Shown: positions 26,825 through 35,232 of the stretch, in pieces | Position numbering within the stretch: the first letter of the stretch is position 1 | Layout: every line of letters starts with the position of its first letter | NCBI GenBank assembly: GCA_002423465.1 | Contig: DIWG01000087.1 | Coordinates: 11,637 to 73,413 of the forward strand | Length of the DNA stretch: 61,777 nt | Reading direction: 5' to 3' | DNA from: Syntrophaceae bacterium UBA6112 | Lineage (GTDB): Bacteria; Desulfobacterota; Syntrophia; Syntrophales; UBA5619 | Position numbers and translations under genes: made by a program | The notes under the pieces: generated by a model | Told to the model about the DNA's origin: nothing | What the model saw: the letters and a program-made list of their open reading frames with translations, nothing else | Databases searched by the model: none

Positions 26825-26913
26825 CCCAATGGGACATACGCCGTGGGCAGACCTAATCGCCGCCCACGGTTTTTCATTTGTTGCCAAGCCGTGGATTGAT
26901 CCACGGCTTTTTT
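26763..26913 (+). promoter_or_regulatory. Multi-hairpin transcription attenuator (Phe-type) ahead of the Liv operon
   Basis: Six segments can pair alternately: 1 GGCGGG (26763-26768), 2 CCCGCC/GGTCTGCCC (26803-26814), 3 CCGTGGGCAGACC (26841-26853), 4 GCCCACGG (26862-26869), 5 AAGCCGTGG (26886-26894), 6 CCACGGCTT (26901-26909). Termination state: 1:2, 3:4 and 5:6, where 3:4 is followed by TTTTT and 5:6 by TTTTTT. Read-through state: 2:3 (9 bp) and 4:5 (9 bp with one GU). A ribosome paused on the Phe codons (26774-26797) would cover segment 1 and free segment 2 to pair with 3. A ribosome reaching the stop at 26822 would cover segment 2 and restore termination. The logic equals that of the his-operon leader. 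Seen: the pairings. Inferred: the regulation. Confidence 0.65.
26886..26913 (+). terminator. Attenuator terminator
   Basis: AAGCCGTGG (26886-26894) and CCACGGCTT (26901-26909) form a 9-bp stem with loop ATTGAT, and six T at 26908-26913. It lies 25 bases upstream of the first operon gene, so it must be bypassed for expression. A second terminator-like hairpin, 26841-26869 with TTTTT, precedes it. Confidence 0.85.
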
Positions 26914-26938
26914 GGTTTTCCAATCAAAGGAGGGGAAT

Positions 26939-28138
26939 ATGCGAAGCACGAAGAGAATGATCCTTTTATCCATCCTGGCCATTGTCATGGTCTGGCCGGG
27001 AACGGGAATGTCCAAAAACATCAAAGTCGGCGCAGCCATCAACTTGACCGGACCGGCATCCACATGGGGACAGTTTCATGCCAAAGGACAGCAGGACTAT
27101 TTCCGTTATGTCAACGAACTGAAGAAGGGCGTCGCCGGACGGAAGATTGAGATAATTTTGGTGGATACAGCTTACAAGGTCCCGGAGGCGGTCGCGGCGG
27201 TCCGCAAATTCGCCGTTCAGGATCAGGTCGACATGATCGCCACTTGGGGCGCAGGGGAAGGACTCGCTGCCAAGCCGATCATTCAAAGATATAAGATTCC
27301 AACGATCAATTACTCAACGAGCTGGGAGATCCTCGAACCGCCGATCGAATACATGTACCTGCCATTCGGGAGCTACCGCCTGGATTGTGAGGCCGTGCTC
27401 GACTACATCCTCGCCATCCACAAGGGCAAGGAGCCGCCGAAGGTGGGCTTGCTGACCTACAACAACGCCTACGGCCGCTCCATCCACAAACCGAGCCGGG
27501 AATACGCAGCGAAACAGAACATCAACATCGTGGCGATCGAAGAATTCCCCCCACAGACCGTCGACCTAACGACGGAACTGCTCCGACTGCAGAAAAGCGG
27601 CGCCGAATATCTTTTCATCCAGATGCTTCCATCCGCCATCATCACCGCCTTCCGGAGCGCGGATCGAATCGGTTATGATCCCCCGTTCTTCGGAACCTGG
27701 ACGTCGACCGACCCCGATTTCTTCCGGATGGGGCAGGGGTTGACCCGCAACCGACTCCGCATCCAGTTTCCAGGAGGACTCCCCGTGGACAACAATGCGG
27801 GCATGAAAGTGATGCAGGAGCTGTGGAAACGCTACAAGACCGTCGATAAATTCGACGCCTCGTACTGGGAAGGGGTCGCCGTGGCAATGATTATGGAGCG
27901 GGCCATGTTCCGTGCGGGAGAGAAATCCAAGGAGATCAACCGGGAGACGATCAACCGTGCCATGGAGTCTTTCCGGCAGGAGGATTTCGGCGGCCTGATC
28001 CCCCCGGTAACTTACACCCCGGCGGACCACGGTGCCTCTTTCAGCGCCAGGATGGTCCAGGTGAAGGAGGAAGGAACCTATACACCGCTGACCAACTTCT
28101 ACGTTCCCGGAAAAGAGAAGATCAAACTGCTAAAATAG
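26939..28138 (+). CDS. Liv-type ABC transporter substrate-binding protein
   Basis: About 399 aa. The N-terminal MRSTKRMILL plus hydrophobic stretch to about residue 25 is a signal peptide, with the mature protein beginning near KNIKVGAAINLTGP. The rest is a two-lobed periplasmic binding fold of the LivJ/HAAT family (peripla_BP_6). AAAGGAGG sits 8 bases before ATG 26939. It is the first gene of a six-gene operon with ATPases, permeases and an acyl-CoA ligase. The ligase suggests an organic or aryl acid ligand rather than leucine; the Phe-type leader points to phenylalanine or a precursor. The ligand cannot be read from sequence. Confidence 0.88.
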   Translation: MRSTKRMILLSILAIVMVWPGTGMSKNIKVGAAINLTGPASTWGQFHAKGQQDYFRYVNELKKGVAGRKIEIILVDTAYKVPEAVAAVRKFAVQDQVDMIATWGAGEGLAAKPIIQRYKIPTINYSTSWEILEPPIEYMYLPFGSYRLDCEAVLDYILAIHKGKEPPKVGLLTYNNAYGRSIHKPSREYAAKQNINIVAIEEFPPQTVDLTTELLRLQKSGAEYLFIQMLPSAIITAFRSADRIGYDPPFFGTWTSTDPDFFRMGQGLTRNRLRIQFPGGLPVDNNAGMKVMQELWKRYKTVDKFDASYWEGVAVAMIMERAMFRAGEKSKEINRETINRAMESFRQEDFGGLIPPVTYTPADHGASFSARMVQVKEEGTYTPLTNFYVPGKEKIKLLK

Positions 28139-28194
28139 GGGAACAACTGCGTGGAACGAGGCAGGGCCGTACCATATTGATTTGGAGACGCACG

Positions 28195-29022
28195 ATGAAG
28201 GCGTTCCGGGGGAAGCCGTCCATTTTCGACCGAAGCGATTCGGACGCAAAGCGCGCGGAGATGGAGATCCGTAAAGTTTCATTGCGCTTCGGCGGTGTGA
28301 TCGCGCTGGACGGCATCGATCTCGTCGTCAGGACCGGTGAACTATTCGCGGTCATCGGTCCGAACGGCGCCGGCAAAACCAGCCTGCTGAACTGCATCAC
28401 GGGGTTTTACCGTCCACAGGAAGGAACGATCCTGTTCAACGGAAAGGAGATTACCCATCTGCCCCCCCATGAACTGGTCCGGGTTGGAATCGGTCGGACG
28501 TTTCAGAACATCGAACTCTTTCCGGGGATGACGGTTCTCTCAAACCTCCTGCTGGCGCGTCATACCCATTGCCGTTACGGCTTGGGTCCGGCCTGCCTCT
28601 TTCTGAAATCGGTCCGCCGGGAGGAGATGCGCCACCGCCGCGTCCTGGAGGAGATCATTGATTTTCTGGAAATCCAATCCGTTCGCAACAAACCGGTCGG
28701 CGCACTCCCGTACGGATTGATGAAACGTGTGGAGTTGGGACGCGCGCTGGCCCTCGAACCGGCACTGCTGGTCCTGGATGAGCCGTTTGCCGGGATGAAT
28801 CTCGAGGAAAAGGAGGATATGGTCCGTTTTCTGTTGCAGATGAATCGGGCCTGGGGGCAGACGATGATACTCGTCGAACATGACATGTCCATCGTCATGA
28901 GCATCGCACGGCGGATCGCCGTTCTGAACTTCGGTGAGAAGCTGACGGAAGGGACGCCGGACGAGATCATCCGTCATCCGGAGGTGATCAAGGCATATCT
29001 CGGGGATGAGGATACGGTGTGA
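28195..29022 (+). CDS. livG: Liv-type ABC transporter ATP-binding protein LivG
   Basis: About 275 aa. Walker A GPNGAGKTS, the LivG-type GIGRTFQNIELFPGMTVLSN, signature region LPYGLMKRVELGRAL (a variant of LSGGQ), Walker B LLVLDEPFAGMN and switch EHDMS. The C-terminal segment EGTPDEIIRHPEVIKAYLG is typical of LivG. A ~25-residue N-terminal extension precedes the domain. ATG 28195 has GGAG 7 bases upstream. Its TGA overlaps the GTG start of the ligase gene. Confidence 0.9.
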   Translation: MKAFRGKPSIFDRSDSDAKRAEMEIRKVSLRFGGVIALDGIDLVVRTGELFAVIGPNGAGKTSLLNCITGFYRPQEGTILFNGKEITHLPPHELVRVGIGRTFQNIELFPGMTVLSNLLLARHTHCRYGLGPACLFLKSVRREEMRHRRVLEEIIDFLEIQSVRNKPVGALPYGLMKRVELGRALALEPALLVLDEPFAGMNLEEKEDMVRFLLQMNRAWGQTMILVEHDMSIVMSIARRIAVLNFGEKLTEGTPDEIIRHPEVIKAYLGDEDTV

Positions 29023-30959
29023 GCGAAAAGACAACCCGATTGGAAAACGACAATTTAACATCCTTTGCGGGGACGCTGCCCCAGCTCCTCGCGATGCAGG
29101 CCAAGCATTTCGGGGCCGCGCGGGCGGCAATCCGGGAAAAGGCCTACGGGATCTGGCAGACGCTGAGTTGGGAAGATTATCTGCGGTACGTGCAACATGT
29201 CGCGCTGGGTCTAATCGAACTCGGTTTCCGCCGCGGGGAGACAGCCGGTTTGATTACCGGAAACCATCCAGAATGGCTTTTTGCCGAGTTGGGGACCCAG
29301 GCTGTTGGCGGAGTCACCTTGAACCTCTTCACATCGGCCGTTGCCGATGAACTCTCCACCTCGCTGAAACGGATCCGGTCCTCCTTTGTTTTCGCCCAGG
29401 ACCAGGAACAGGTAGACAAGCTGATCGCCATCCGCGACCGGATCGACCATGTCCGTCATGTGATCTATATCGATCCGACAGGAATGGGTTCCCATTGCGA
29501 TGATCCTTGGCTCCTTTCGTTTGCGGATTTGCTCGCGAAAGGCGAGGCACTTCATCAGGCGAACCCCGAACGATTCGCATCAGAATTGCGGCTTGGGATG
29601 CCTGAGGAAACGGCGCTGATGATCCAGACCTCCGGGACGACAGGTTTGCCGAAAATGGCCCGGTTGTCGCATCGCAATTTGACGGCGATGGGCGAGGGGT
29701 GGGTCCGGGCGGTTTCCATTTGTCCGGGAGAGAATTGGATTTCGATTTCCCCTCCCGCCTGGATCGTCGACCAGATGTGGGGTCTCGGCGTGGCGCTTCT
29801 CGGCGGGATGACGATGAACTTTCCAGAGACGCCGGAAACGGTGGTGGAGGATTTCCGGGAAATCGGCCCCTCGCGGATCATCACTGCCTCACGTTTCTGG
29901 GAGGATCTCGCATCACGGATCCGTGTGAAGATGGCAGACGCCGGCTGGATCAAGCGGCGAATCTTTGCGGAGGCCGAGCACGTCGGCCGGTCTGTCATCG
30001 CCCATCAGATCCGGAAAACGCCGGCGCCTCTGTATCTGAGGCTTCTGCACAAACTGGCGAGGTTGATCGTCTACCGGCCCCTTCTCGATCGGATCGGCTG
30101 CGCGAATTTCCGCAGTGCATACACGGGAGGTCATCCGATCAGCCCTGATGTGATCAACTTTTTCCGGGCGATTGGGTTGAACCTGAAACAGTGTTACGGC
30201 CTAACCGAAGCGGGGGGAATTTTCCAGATCCAACCCGACGATGAGGTGAAGCCGGAGACCGTCGGGAAACCTCTGCCAGGCGTCAAGATCCGGATTGCGG
30301 CGGACCAGGAGGTTCTCGTCTCCAGCCAGGCCGTTTTCCAGGGGTATGATCAGGACTATCAGGCAACAGAGGCGGCATTTACCGATGGATGGCTCCGGAC
30401 CGGCGACGCCGGATATCTGGATAGCGACGGCCACCTGCTGATCATCGGTCGCAAGGAAGAGATCATTCGCAACAAGAGCGGAGAGGCCTTTTCCCCGGAT
30501 TTCATCGAAACACGGCTTAAATTCAGCCCTTTCATCAAAGAGGCGGTCATTTTCGGCGAGGGGCGCCCATTTCTGACGGCGATGATCAATATCGATTTCG
30601 GCAACACCGGTAACTGGGCGGAACAGAAGATGATCCCCTATACGACCTACATCGATCTTTCGCAGCAACGGCCCGTCGAAGAATTGATCCTCTCCGAAAT
30701 CCGAAAAGTCAACGAACAATTACCGGAAGTGATGAAGATCCGCAAATTCATCCTGCTCTACAAGCTGCTGGACGCCGACGAAGACGAATTGACAAGGACT
30801 GGAAAGGTTCGCAGGCGTTTCGTCTATGGTCTCTATCTGCGGCTGATCGAGGCGATGTACGGCGGAGAAGAAGAGGTGCGTGTACAGGGAAAGATCCGCT
30901 ATCGGGACGGCCAGATCGGAGAGATCGATACCCGCGTCCGCGTGATTCAGGCAACGTAA
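29019..30959 (+). CDS. AMP-forming acyl-CoA ligase (long-chain FACS/FAA1-like)
   Basis: 646 aa. Adenylate-forming motifs: TSGTTGLPK (P-loop), QCYGLTEAGG (A5), GWLRTGDAGYLD (A7) and GRKEEIIRNKSGE (A8). Length and layout fit the long-chain acyl-CoA synthetase branch; phenylacetate-CoA ligases of the PaaK type are about 200 residues shorter. It activates a carboxylic acid to its CoA thioester with ATP. It starts with GTG overlapping livG by 4 bp (GTGA) and lies inside the transporter operon, so it probably activates the imported acid. The acid itself is unknown. Confidence 0.9.
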   Translation: MSEKTTRLENDNLTSFAGTLPQLLAMQAKHFGAARAAIREKAYGIWQTLSWEDYLRYVQHVALGLIELGFRRGETAGLITGNHPEWLFAELGTQAVGGVTLNLFTSAVADELSTSLKRIRSSFVFAQDQEQVDKLIAIRDRIDHVRHVIYIDPTGMGSHCDDPWLLSFADLLAKGEALHQANPERFASELRLGMPEETALMIQTSGTTGLPKMARLSHRNLTAMGEGWVRAVSICPGENWISISPPAWIVDQMWGLGVALLGGMTMNFPETPETVVEDFREIGPSRIITASRFWEDLASRIRVKMADAGWIKRRIFAEAEHVGRSVIAHQIRKTPAPLYLRLLHKLARLIVYRPLLDRIGCANFRSAYTGGHPISPDVINFFRAIGLNLKQCYGLTEAGGIFQIQPDDEVKPETVGKPLPGVKIRIAADQEVLVSSQAVFQGYDQDYQATEAAFTDGWLRTGDAGYLDSDGHLLIIGRKEEIIRNKSGEAFSPDFIETRLKFSPFIKEAVIFGEGRPFLTAMINIDFGNTGNWAEQKMIPYTTYIDLSQQRPVEELILSEIRKVNEQLPEVMKIRKFILLYKLLDADEDELTRTGKVRRRFVYGLYLRLIEAMYGGEEEVRVQGKIRYRDGQIGEIDTRVRVIQAT

Positions 30960-30970
30960 AGGGGGCATCC

Positions 30971-31849
30971 ATGGATTTTTTCTTGCAATTGCTGGTCGGT
31001 GGTCTGTCTGTCGGCTTTCTGTACGGACTCTCGGCGATGGGCTTTGTGATGATCTTCAAGTCGTCCAGCATCCTGAACTTCGCGCACGGCGAGCTGCTCG
31101 CAATCGGCGCCTATTTCTTTCTCGCACTGGCCACCTGGGCAAAGCTTCCGATCCCGTTCGCCTTTCTGCTCGCGCTCGGAGGGTGTTTTGTTCTCGGCCT
31201 CCTGGTCGAAAGGATTTTCCTTCGGCCGTTGATCGGCGAACCGCTGATTTTCGTGATTATGTTGACCGTCGGCTTGGCAGCGATGTTCAAAGGACTGATC
31301 CTGCTGATCTGGGGCGGCAATCTCTATACCTATCCGGAATTTCTGCCGAAAATATTGGAGATCCGTTGGGGGTTGATCCGGATTCCGCCGGTCTATGGCG
31401 CTGCCCTGATCATCGGGGCCCTTTTTCTGCTGCTGTTCGGCCTCTTCTTCAAATTCTCTTCGCAGGGGATCTACATGCGCTCCGTTGCTGACAATCAGCG
31501 CGCCGCTCTTTCTCTCGGGGTGAATGTCAAGCGCGTCTTCGCACTCTCCTGGGCAATCGCCGCGTTGGTCGCCGGGATGAGCGGCATCGTGTTGGGGATT
31601 ATTAACGGGGTCAATGTGCACAACCTTTCGGCGATTGGACTGAAAGTCTTTCCGGTGGTCATCCTCGGGGGACTCGACAGCATCGGCGGTGCGATCATCG
31701 GCGGGATCATCATCGGTCTTCTTGAGACCTTTACCGGCGGGTACATCTCCCCGTCGCTCCGGGATGTTGTCCCCTACATCGTCCTGGTGCTGATTCTACT
31801 GATCAAGCCTTACGGTCTTTTCGGCCTGAAGGAGATAGAACGGGTCTGA
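30971..31849 (+). CDS. livH: Liv-type ABC transporter permease LivH
   Basis: 292 aa, with about eight membrane segments. The LivH signature is visible: ILNFAHGELLAIGAY near residue 37, and GLDSIGGAIIGGIIIGLLE near the C-terminus. It forms the membrane channel with LivM. AAAGGGGG precedes ATG 30971, 11 bp after the ligase stop. Confidence 0.94.
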   Translation: MDFFLQLLVGGLSVGFLYGLSAMGFVMIFKSSSILNFAHGELLAIGAYFFLALATWAKLPIPFAFLLALGGCFVLGLLVERIFLRPLIGEPLIFVIMLTVGLAAMFKGLILLIWGGNLYTYPEFLPKILEIRWGLIRIPPVYGAALIIGALFLLLFGLFFKFSSQGIYMRSVADNQRAALSLGVNVKRVFALSWAIAALVAGMSGIVLGIINGVNVHNLSAIGLKVFPVVILGGLDSIGGAIIGGIIIGLLETFTGGYISPSLRDVVPYIVLVLILLIKPYGLFGLKEIERV

Positions 31850-31853
31850 AATC

Positions 31854-32924
31854 ATGAGAAAAATCCATCTCCAACCCTGCGGTAATTTCCGCGAGCGGTA
31901 CGACCAGGAGTTGACGGTCTTCTCGACCGACTTCGGCCGCCTCTGGGCCGGGATCGGCCTGCTGATCCTGTTTACACTGATCCCACTGCTGACCAGCCCT
32001 TACATGATGTATATATTCAATATGATCGGCATTGCGGCAATTGCCGCGATCGGTCTCAACATCCTGATCGGCTTCACCGGGCAGATCTCCCTCGGCCACG
32101 GCGCCTTCTTCGGAGTCGGAGCTTACGCGGGAGCGATTTTCGCAACCGTTCTTCACTTGCCGATGTTCCTGTCCGTTCCCGCAGCCGGTCTCGTCACCGC
32201 AGGCGTCGGGATGATCTTTGGGATTCCCTCCGGTCGCCTGAAAGGTCTCTACCTGACGATCGCAACCCTGGCAGGCCAGTTCATCATCGAGTACCTCCTG
32301 ATCCACTGGGAAACCCTCACCCAAGGGACGATGGGGATCACGCTTCCCCCGGTGCGGCTGATGGGGCTTCCGGTCACGGGGGACACCGGTTTTTTCTACA
32401 TCATTTTCATCGCACTGTCCGGGGCGGTCTGGATCGCGATCAACCTGATGCGCACCCGCTGTGGACGTGCCTTCATCGCCATCCGAGACAACGACCGCGC
32501 CGCCGAAGGGATGGGCATTCCGATCTTTCCTTACAAACTTCTCTCGTTCGGCATCAGTTCCTTCTATGCCGGGTTCGCCGGTGCGCTATGGGCCTTCTAT
32601 ATGGGCAGCATTACCGCGGAGCCCTTCAATCTCGGCCTTTCCATCGAGTACATTGCAATGGTCATCATCGGTGGGATGGGGAGCATCTCCGGCTCGATTT
32701 TCGGCGCCGTTTTCATCACGCTGCTGAACGAGTCACTCCGTTTCATGACGGAAATGCTGATGAACACCGGCATGGTCACCCAGTCTGGCCTGAACGTGGC
32801 TCCGCTTCGGGAATTCGTTTTCGGTCTGGCCATCGTCCTGTTTATTCTGTTGGAACCGCGCGGCCTGGCGGAGGTGTGGCGGATCACGCGATCCAGTTTC
32901 CGCCTCTGGCCTTTTTCCTATTAG
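31854..32924 (+). CDS. livM: Liv-type ABC transporter permease LivM
   Basis: 356 aa. A ~35-residue cytoplasmic N-terminus is followed by about nine membrane helices. Family blocks: ISLGHGAFFGVGAYAGA, RDNDRAAEGMGI (the EAA-like loop) and IIGGMGSISGSIFGAVFI. It begins 4 bp after livH. Confidence 0.94.
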   Translation: MRKIHLQPCGNFRERYDQELTVFSTDFGRLWAGIGLLILFTLIPLLTSPYMMYIFNMIGIAAIAAIGLNILIGFTGQISLGHGAFFGVGAYAGAIFATVLHLPMFLSVPAAGLVTAGVGMIFGIPSGRLKGLYLTIATLAGQFIIEYLLIHWETLTQGTMGITLPPVRLMGLPVTGDTGFFYIIFIALSGAVWIAINLMRTRCGRAFIAIRDNDRAAEGMGIPIFPYKLLSFGISSFYAGFAGALWAFYMGSITAEPFNLGLSIEYIAMVIIGGMGSISGSIFGAVFITLLNESLRFMTEMLMNTGMVTQSGLNVAPLREFVFGLAIVLFILLEPRGLAEVWRITRSSFRLWPFSY

Positions 32925-32936
32925 AGGAACAGGTTC

Positions 32937-33737
32937 ATGGATGCAATCCTGCTGCAATTGAACAACATTTCCGTCGTTTATTCGGATGTGATCCAGGTGC
33001 TCAAGGGTGTTTCGCTCGCCGTGGAGAAGAATCACATCGTCTCCCTGCTGGGAAGCAACGGCGCCGGCAAGACCACGACACTCAAGGCCGTTTCGGGCCT
33101 TCTGAAACCGGAAAACGGCCGGGTGACGGACGGAACGATTCTCTATCGCGACAGCGAGATCCAGAACCGGGCGCCGGAGACAATCACCCGCCACGGGATT
33201 ATCCAGGTCCTCGAGGGACGGCAGCCGTTCAAGTATCTGACGATCGAAGAAAACCTCCGTGTCGGGACGGCTACCCGGTGGGGAAAGCCCTATCGCGAAG
33301 ATTTGGAGAAGGTTTACCATTACTTCCCCGCACTCGAGAAACGCCGGAGAGGTCTGGCAGGGTACTGCAGCGGCGGCGAGTTGCAGATGCTCGTCATGGG
33401 GCGCGCCCTGATGGCGCACCCGGAACTGCTGCTCCTTGACGAACCTTCGCTGGGACTTGCCCCGCTCGTCGTCCTGGAAATCTTTCGGATCATCCGGCGG
33501 ATCAACGAAGAAGAGGGGACGACGATCATCCTCGTCGAACAGAACGCGCGAATGGCTTTGCAGATCGCCCATTACGGGTATGTAATGGAAAACGGCAAGA
33601 TCGTAATGGAGGGAACAGCGGACAGCCTCCGGGAAAATCCGGATATTCGCGAATTCTACCTTGGGATGTCTGCGGCGGGTGCGGCCAAATCTTACACGGA
33701 TGTCAAATCCTACCGTCGCCGGAAGCGGTGGCTGTAA
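32937..33737 (+). CDS. livF: Liv-type ABC transporter ATP-binding protein LivF
   Basis: 266 aa. Walker A GSNGAGKTT, QVLEGRQPFKYLTIEENL (the LivF-type segment between Walker A and signature), signature CSGGELQM, Walker B LLLLDEPSLGLAP and switch EQNAR. It is the second ATPase of the transporter and the last gene of the operon; I see no clear terminator after it. Confidence 0.93.
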   Translation: MDAILLQLNNISVVYSDVIQVLKGVSLAVEKNHIVSLLGSNGAGKTTTLKAVSGLLKPENGRVTDGTILYRDSEIQNRAPETITRHGIIQVLEGRQPFKYLTIEENLRVGTATRWGKPYREDLEKVYHYFPALEKRRRGLAGYCSGGELQMLVMGRALMAHPELLLLDEPSLGLAPLVVLEIFRIIRRINEEEGTTIILVEQNARMALQIAHYGYVMENGKIVMEGTADSLRENPDIREFYLGMSAAGAAKSYTDVKSYRRRKRWL

Positions 33738-34047
33738 ATTCTTAAACCGTTTCATCCCATCCGGATGGAGGTCAAATACGGCCGACCCCAAAGTCCCAGC
33801 CACCGGCATCATCCTTGCCAAAAGCATTGAACGTTCCGTATAATCGGCGTTAACATTTTTTACTGCAATCGTTCGTGACCGGCTGACTGATGGTCCCTTA
33901 CCGAGAAGACCTGAAATATTTACCACGTAATATTATATGGATATCAATAATATGTTCAACTTGAACGAATTGGCATGCAATTTTCATGTTGAATGACAGA
34001 GGATTGGCAGCAATCGGATCCAATAATAAAAAAGGAGGGCGGAAGTC
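33738..34047. other. Intergenic region with two TTCA-N3-TGAA dyads
   Basis: 310 bp with no gene I can support. The AT-rich part at 33925-33995 holds TTCAACTTGAA (33955-33965) and TTCATGTTGAA (33983-33993), whose centres are 28 bp apart. They resemble a repeated operator for the following small membrane-protein genes. GGAGGGCGG just before 34048 is the ribosome-binding site. Confidence 0.4.
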
Positions 34048-34323
34048 ATGAGGAAAATGATATCGACAATGCTGGTGGCAAGCGGGGTCATTTTGCTAAC
34101 TGCCACCTTCGGGTTCGCAGAATTCGCTGCAACCAGAGAGTCCAGCTTTCCCTATTTTCAATTGGGATGTCTGATCGTGGGCGGACTCATCATCATCTCC
34201 CTGAAGCACAAATATGCGGGGATGTACACCGGCGAGGCGGTTGGCGCTTTTGCTCTCTACACTGTTTTCGTGGCCCTGTTCACCTCTCCGGTCATCGATG
34301 CGATCAAGTTGATGGTCAGTTAG
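34048..34323 (+). CDS. Small membrane protein, function unknown
   Basis: 91 aa. Three hydrophobic segments: an N-terminal signal or anchor (ISTMLVASGVILLTATFGF), YFQLGCLIVGGLIIISL, and GAFALYTVFVALF near the C-terminus. I do not recognise the family. AAGGAGGGCGG gives a strong ribosome-binding site. The AtpZ-like gene follows after about 30 bp, so the pair is likely cotranscribed. Confidence 0.62.
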   Translation: MRKMISTMLVASGVILLTATFGFAEFAATRESSFPYFQLGCLIVGGLIIISLKHKYAGMYTGEAVGAFALYTVFVALFTSPVIDAIKLMVS

Positions 34324-34354
34324 TCAATGCTTTGGAAAGAAAGGAGGCATGGTC

Positions 34355-34591
34355 ATGCTGCTCACACCGAAAACGCACCTGTCGATGATGACATATTCTT
34401 CGATTCTTCTTCTTAGCGCCTGGGGATTCGTCATCGCCATCGCCTCCTTTCTTTTTTTGTATGCCGGTTACTGGCTGGACCAGTTCTTCAGTACGTCACC
34501 GACTTTCATGCTTGGGCTCTTTTTTCTCGCCGTATTCATCTCCATCTGGAGGCTCTACCAGGAGGCCTGGCAGCGACGCAACCGATTATAA
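34355..34591 (+). CDS. AtpZ/AtpI-like small membrane protein
   Basis: 78 aa with two membrane helices. The second half, LYAGYWLDQFFSTSP followed by a hydrophobic helix and IWRLYQEAWQRR, matches the AtpZ/AtpI (ATPase gene 1) pattern of G-x-x-LD plus P-x-F. Those proteins usually sit at the head of F-type ATPase operons and help assemble the c-ring or carry Mg2+. No ATPase genes are near here, so this is an orphan copy. ATG 34355 is 7 bases after GGAGG; ATG 34349 is too close. Confidence 0.66.
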   Translation: MLLTPKTHLSMMTYSSILLLSAWGFVIAIASFLFLYAGYWLDQFFSTSPTFMLGLFFLAVFISIWRLYQEAWQRRNRL

Positions 34592-34720
34592 ATCACATTT
34601 TCGGTCCATCCGGAATGAAAAACGCGGCAATGCTGCATCCTCCTCTGATTTATCATCCTCCCCATTTTATCCAGTATTGAGTTTACCGGTCCCGACATTG
34701 CCGGTGGAGTGTTGCCGGAC

Positions 34721-34749
34721 TTGACACAGAGTCGCGCAGGACATATAGT
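34721..34749 (+). promoter_or_regulatory. Promoter of the GNAT/DUF2156 gene pair
   Basis: -35 TTGACA (34721-34726), 17-base spacer, -10 TATAGT (34744-34749), 36 bases before ATG 34786. The rest of 34592-34785 holds nothing I can support. Confidence 0.75.
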
Positions 34750-34785
34750 TGTGCAAAGAAATTTGAATTTTTATCACAGAATGAA

Positions 34786-35232
34786 ATGATGACAGCGAAA
34801 GATGCCGGTAGGATAAATACGGTTATCATCCATGTGCCGACGGAACATCAGATGCGTCAGATCGTTGAATTATACCGAGCGCAGGGGTGGTGGCAGACGA
34901 CAGATGGCGAAAGCCCGCATCTCATCTCAAGGCTGATTGCGGGGAGCCACTGCTTTGTGGTTGCAGTGAAGGGAGAGGATATCGTGGGGATGGGAAGGGC
35001 GATCAGCGACGGCGTCAGCGATGCCTATCTCCAGGATATTACCGTCCGCAGCGACTGTCGGAATCATGGAATCGGGATGAGGATTCTACATGTACTGCTG
35101 GAATGTCTTCATGCCGACGGCCTCCACTGGATCGGACTCATTGCCGAGCCCGGTTCGGACAACCTCTATCGCCGTGCCGGTTTCCAGGATATGTCCCCAT
35201 GGATCCCGATGCTGATGACCACAAAGTCATGA
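34786..35232 (+). CDS. GNAT family N-acetyltransferase
   Basis: 148 aa. The core GNAT block is present: LQDITVRSDCRNHGIGMRILHVLLE, where RNHGIG is the acetyl-CoA pyrophosphate loop, and the C-terminal NLYRRAGF strand-loop is typical. It transfers an acetyl group to an unknown amine. It overlaps the next gene by 4 bp (ATGA), so the two products may act together. Confidence 0.85.
   Translation: MMTAKDAGRINTVIIHVPTEHQMRQIVELYRAQGWWQTTDGESPHLISRLIAGSHCFVVAVKGEDIVGMGRAISDGVSDAYLQDITVRSDCRNHGIGMRILHVLLECLHADGLHWIGLIAEPGSDNLYRRAGFQDMSPWIPMLMTTKS

Noticed and set aside
26729..26913. A glycine, c-di-GMP or ZTP riboswitch, or 6S RNA, in the Liv leader
   Set aside because: I looked for their conserved core sequences and found none; alternating hairpins after a Phe-rich ORF fit an attenuator better.
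26742..26960. 72-codon frame running through the Liv leader region
   Set aside because: It reads through all attenuator hairpins and into the signal peptide of the next gene out of frame, with a weak TTG start. The Phe-rich 31-codon frame has a better ribosome-binding site and explains the structure.
33966..33990. Sigma-54 promoter near TTGGCATGCAATTTTCATG
   Set aside because: The GG is present but there is no GC at the required distance, so the -24/-12 pattern fails.
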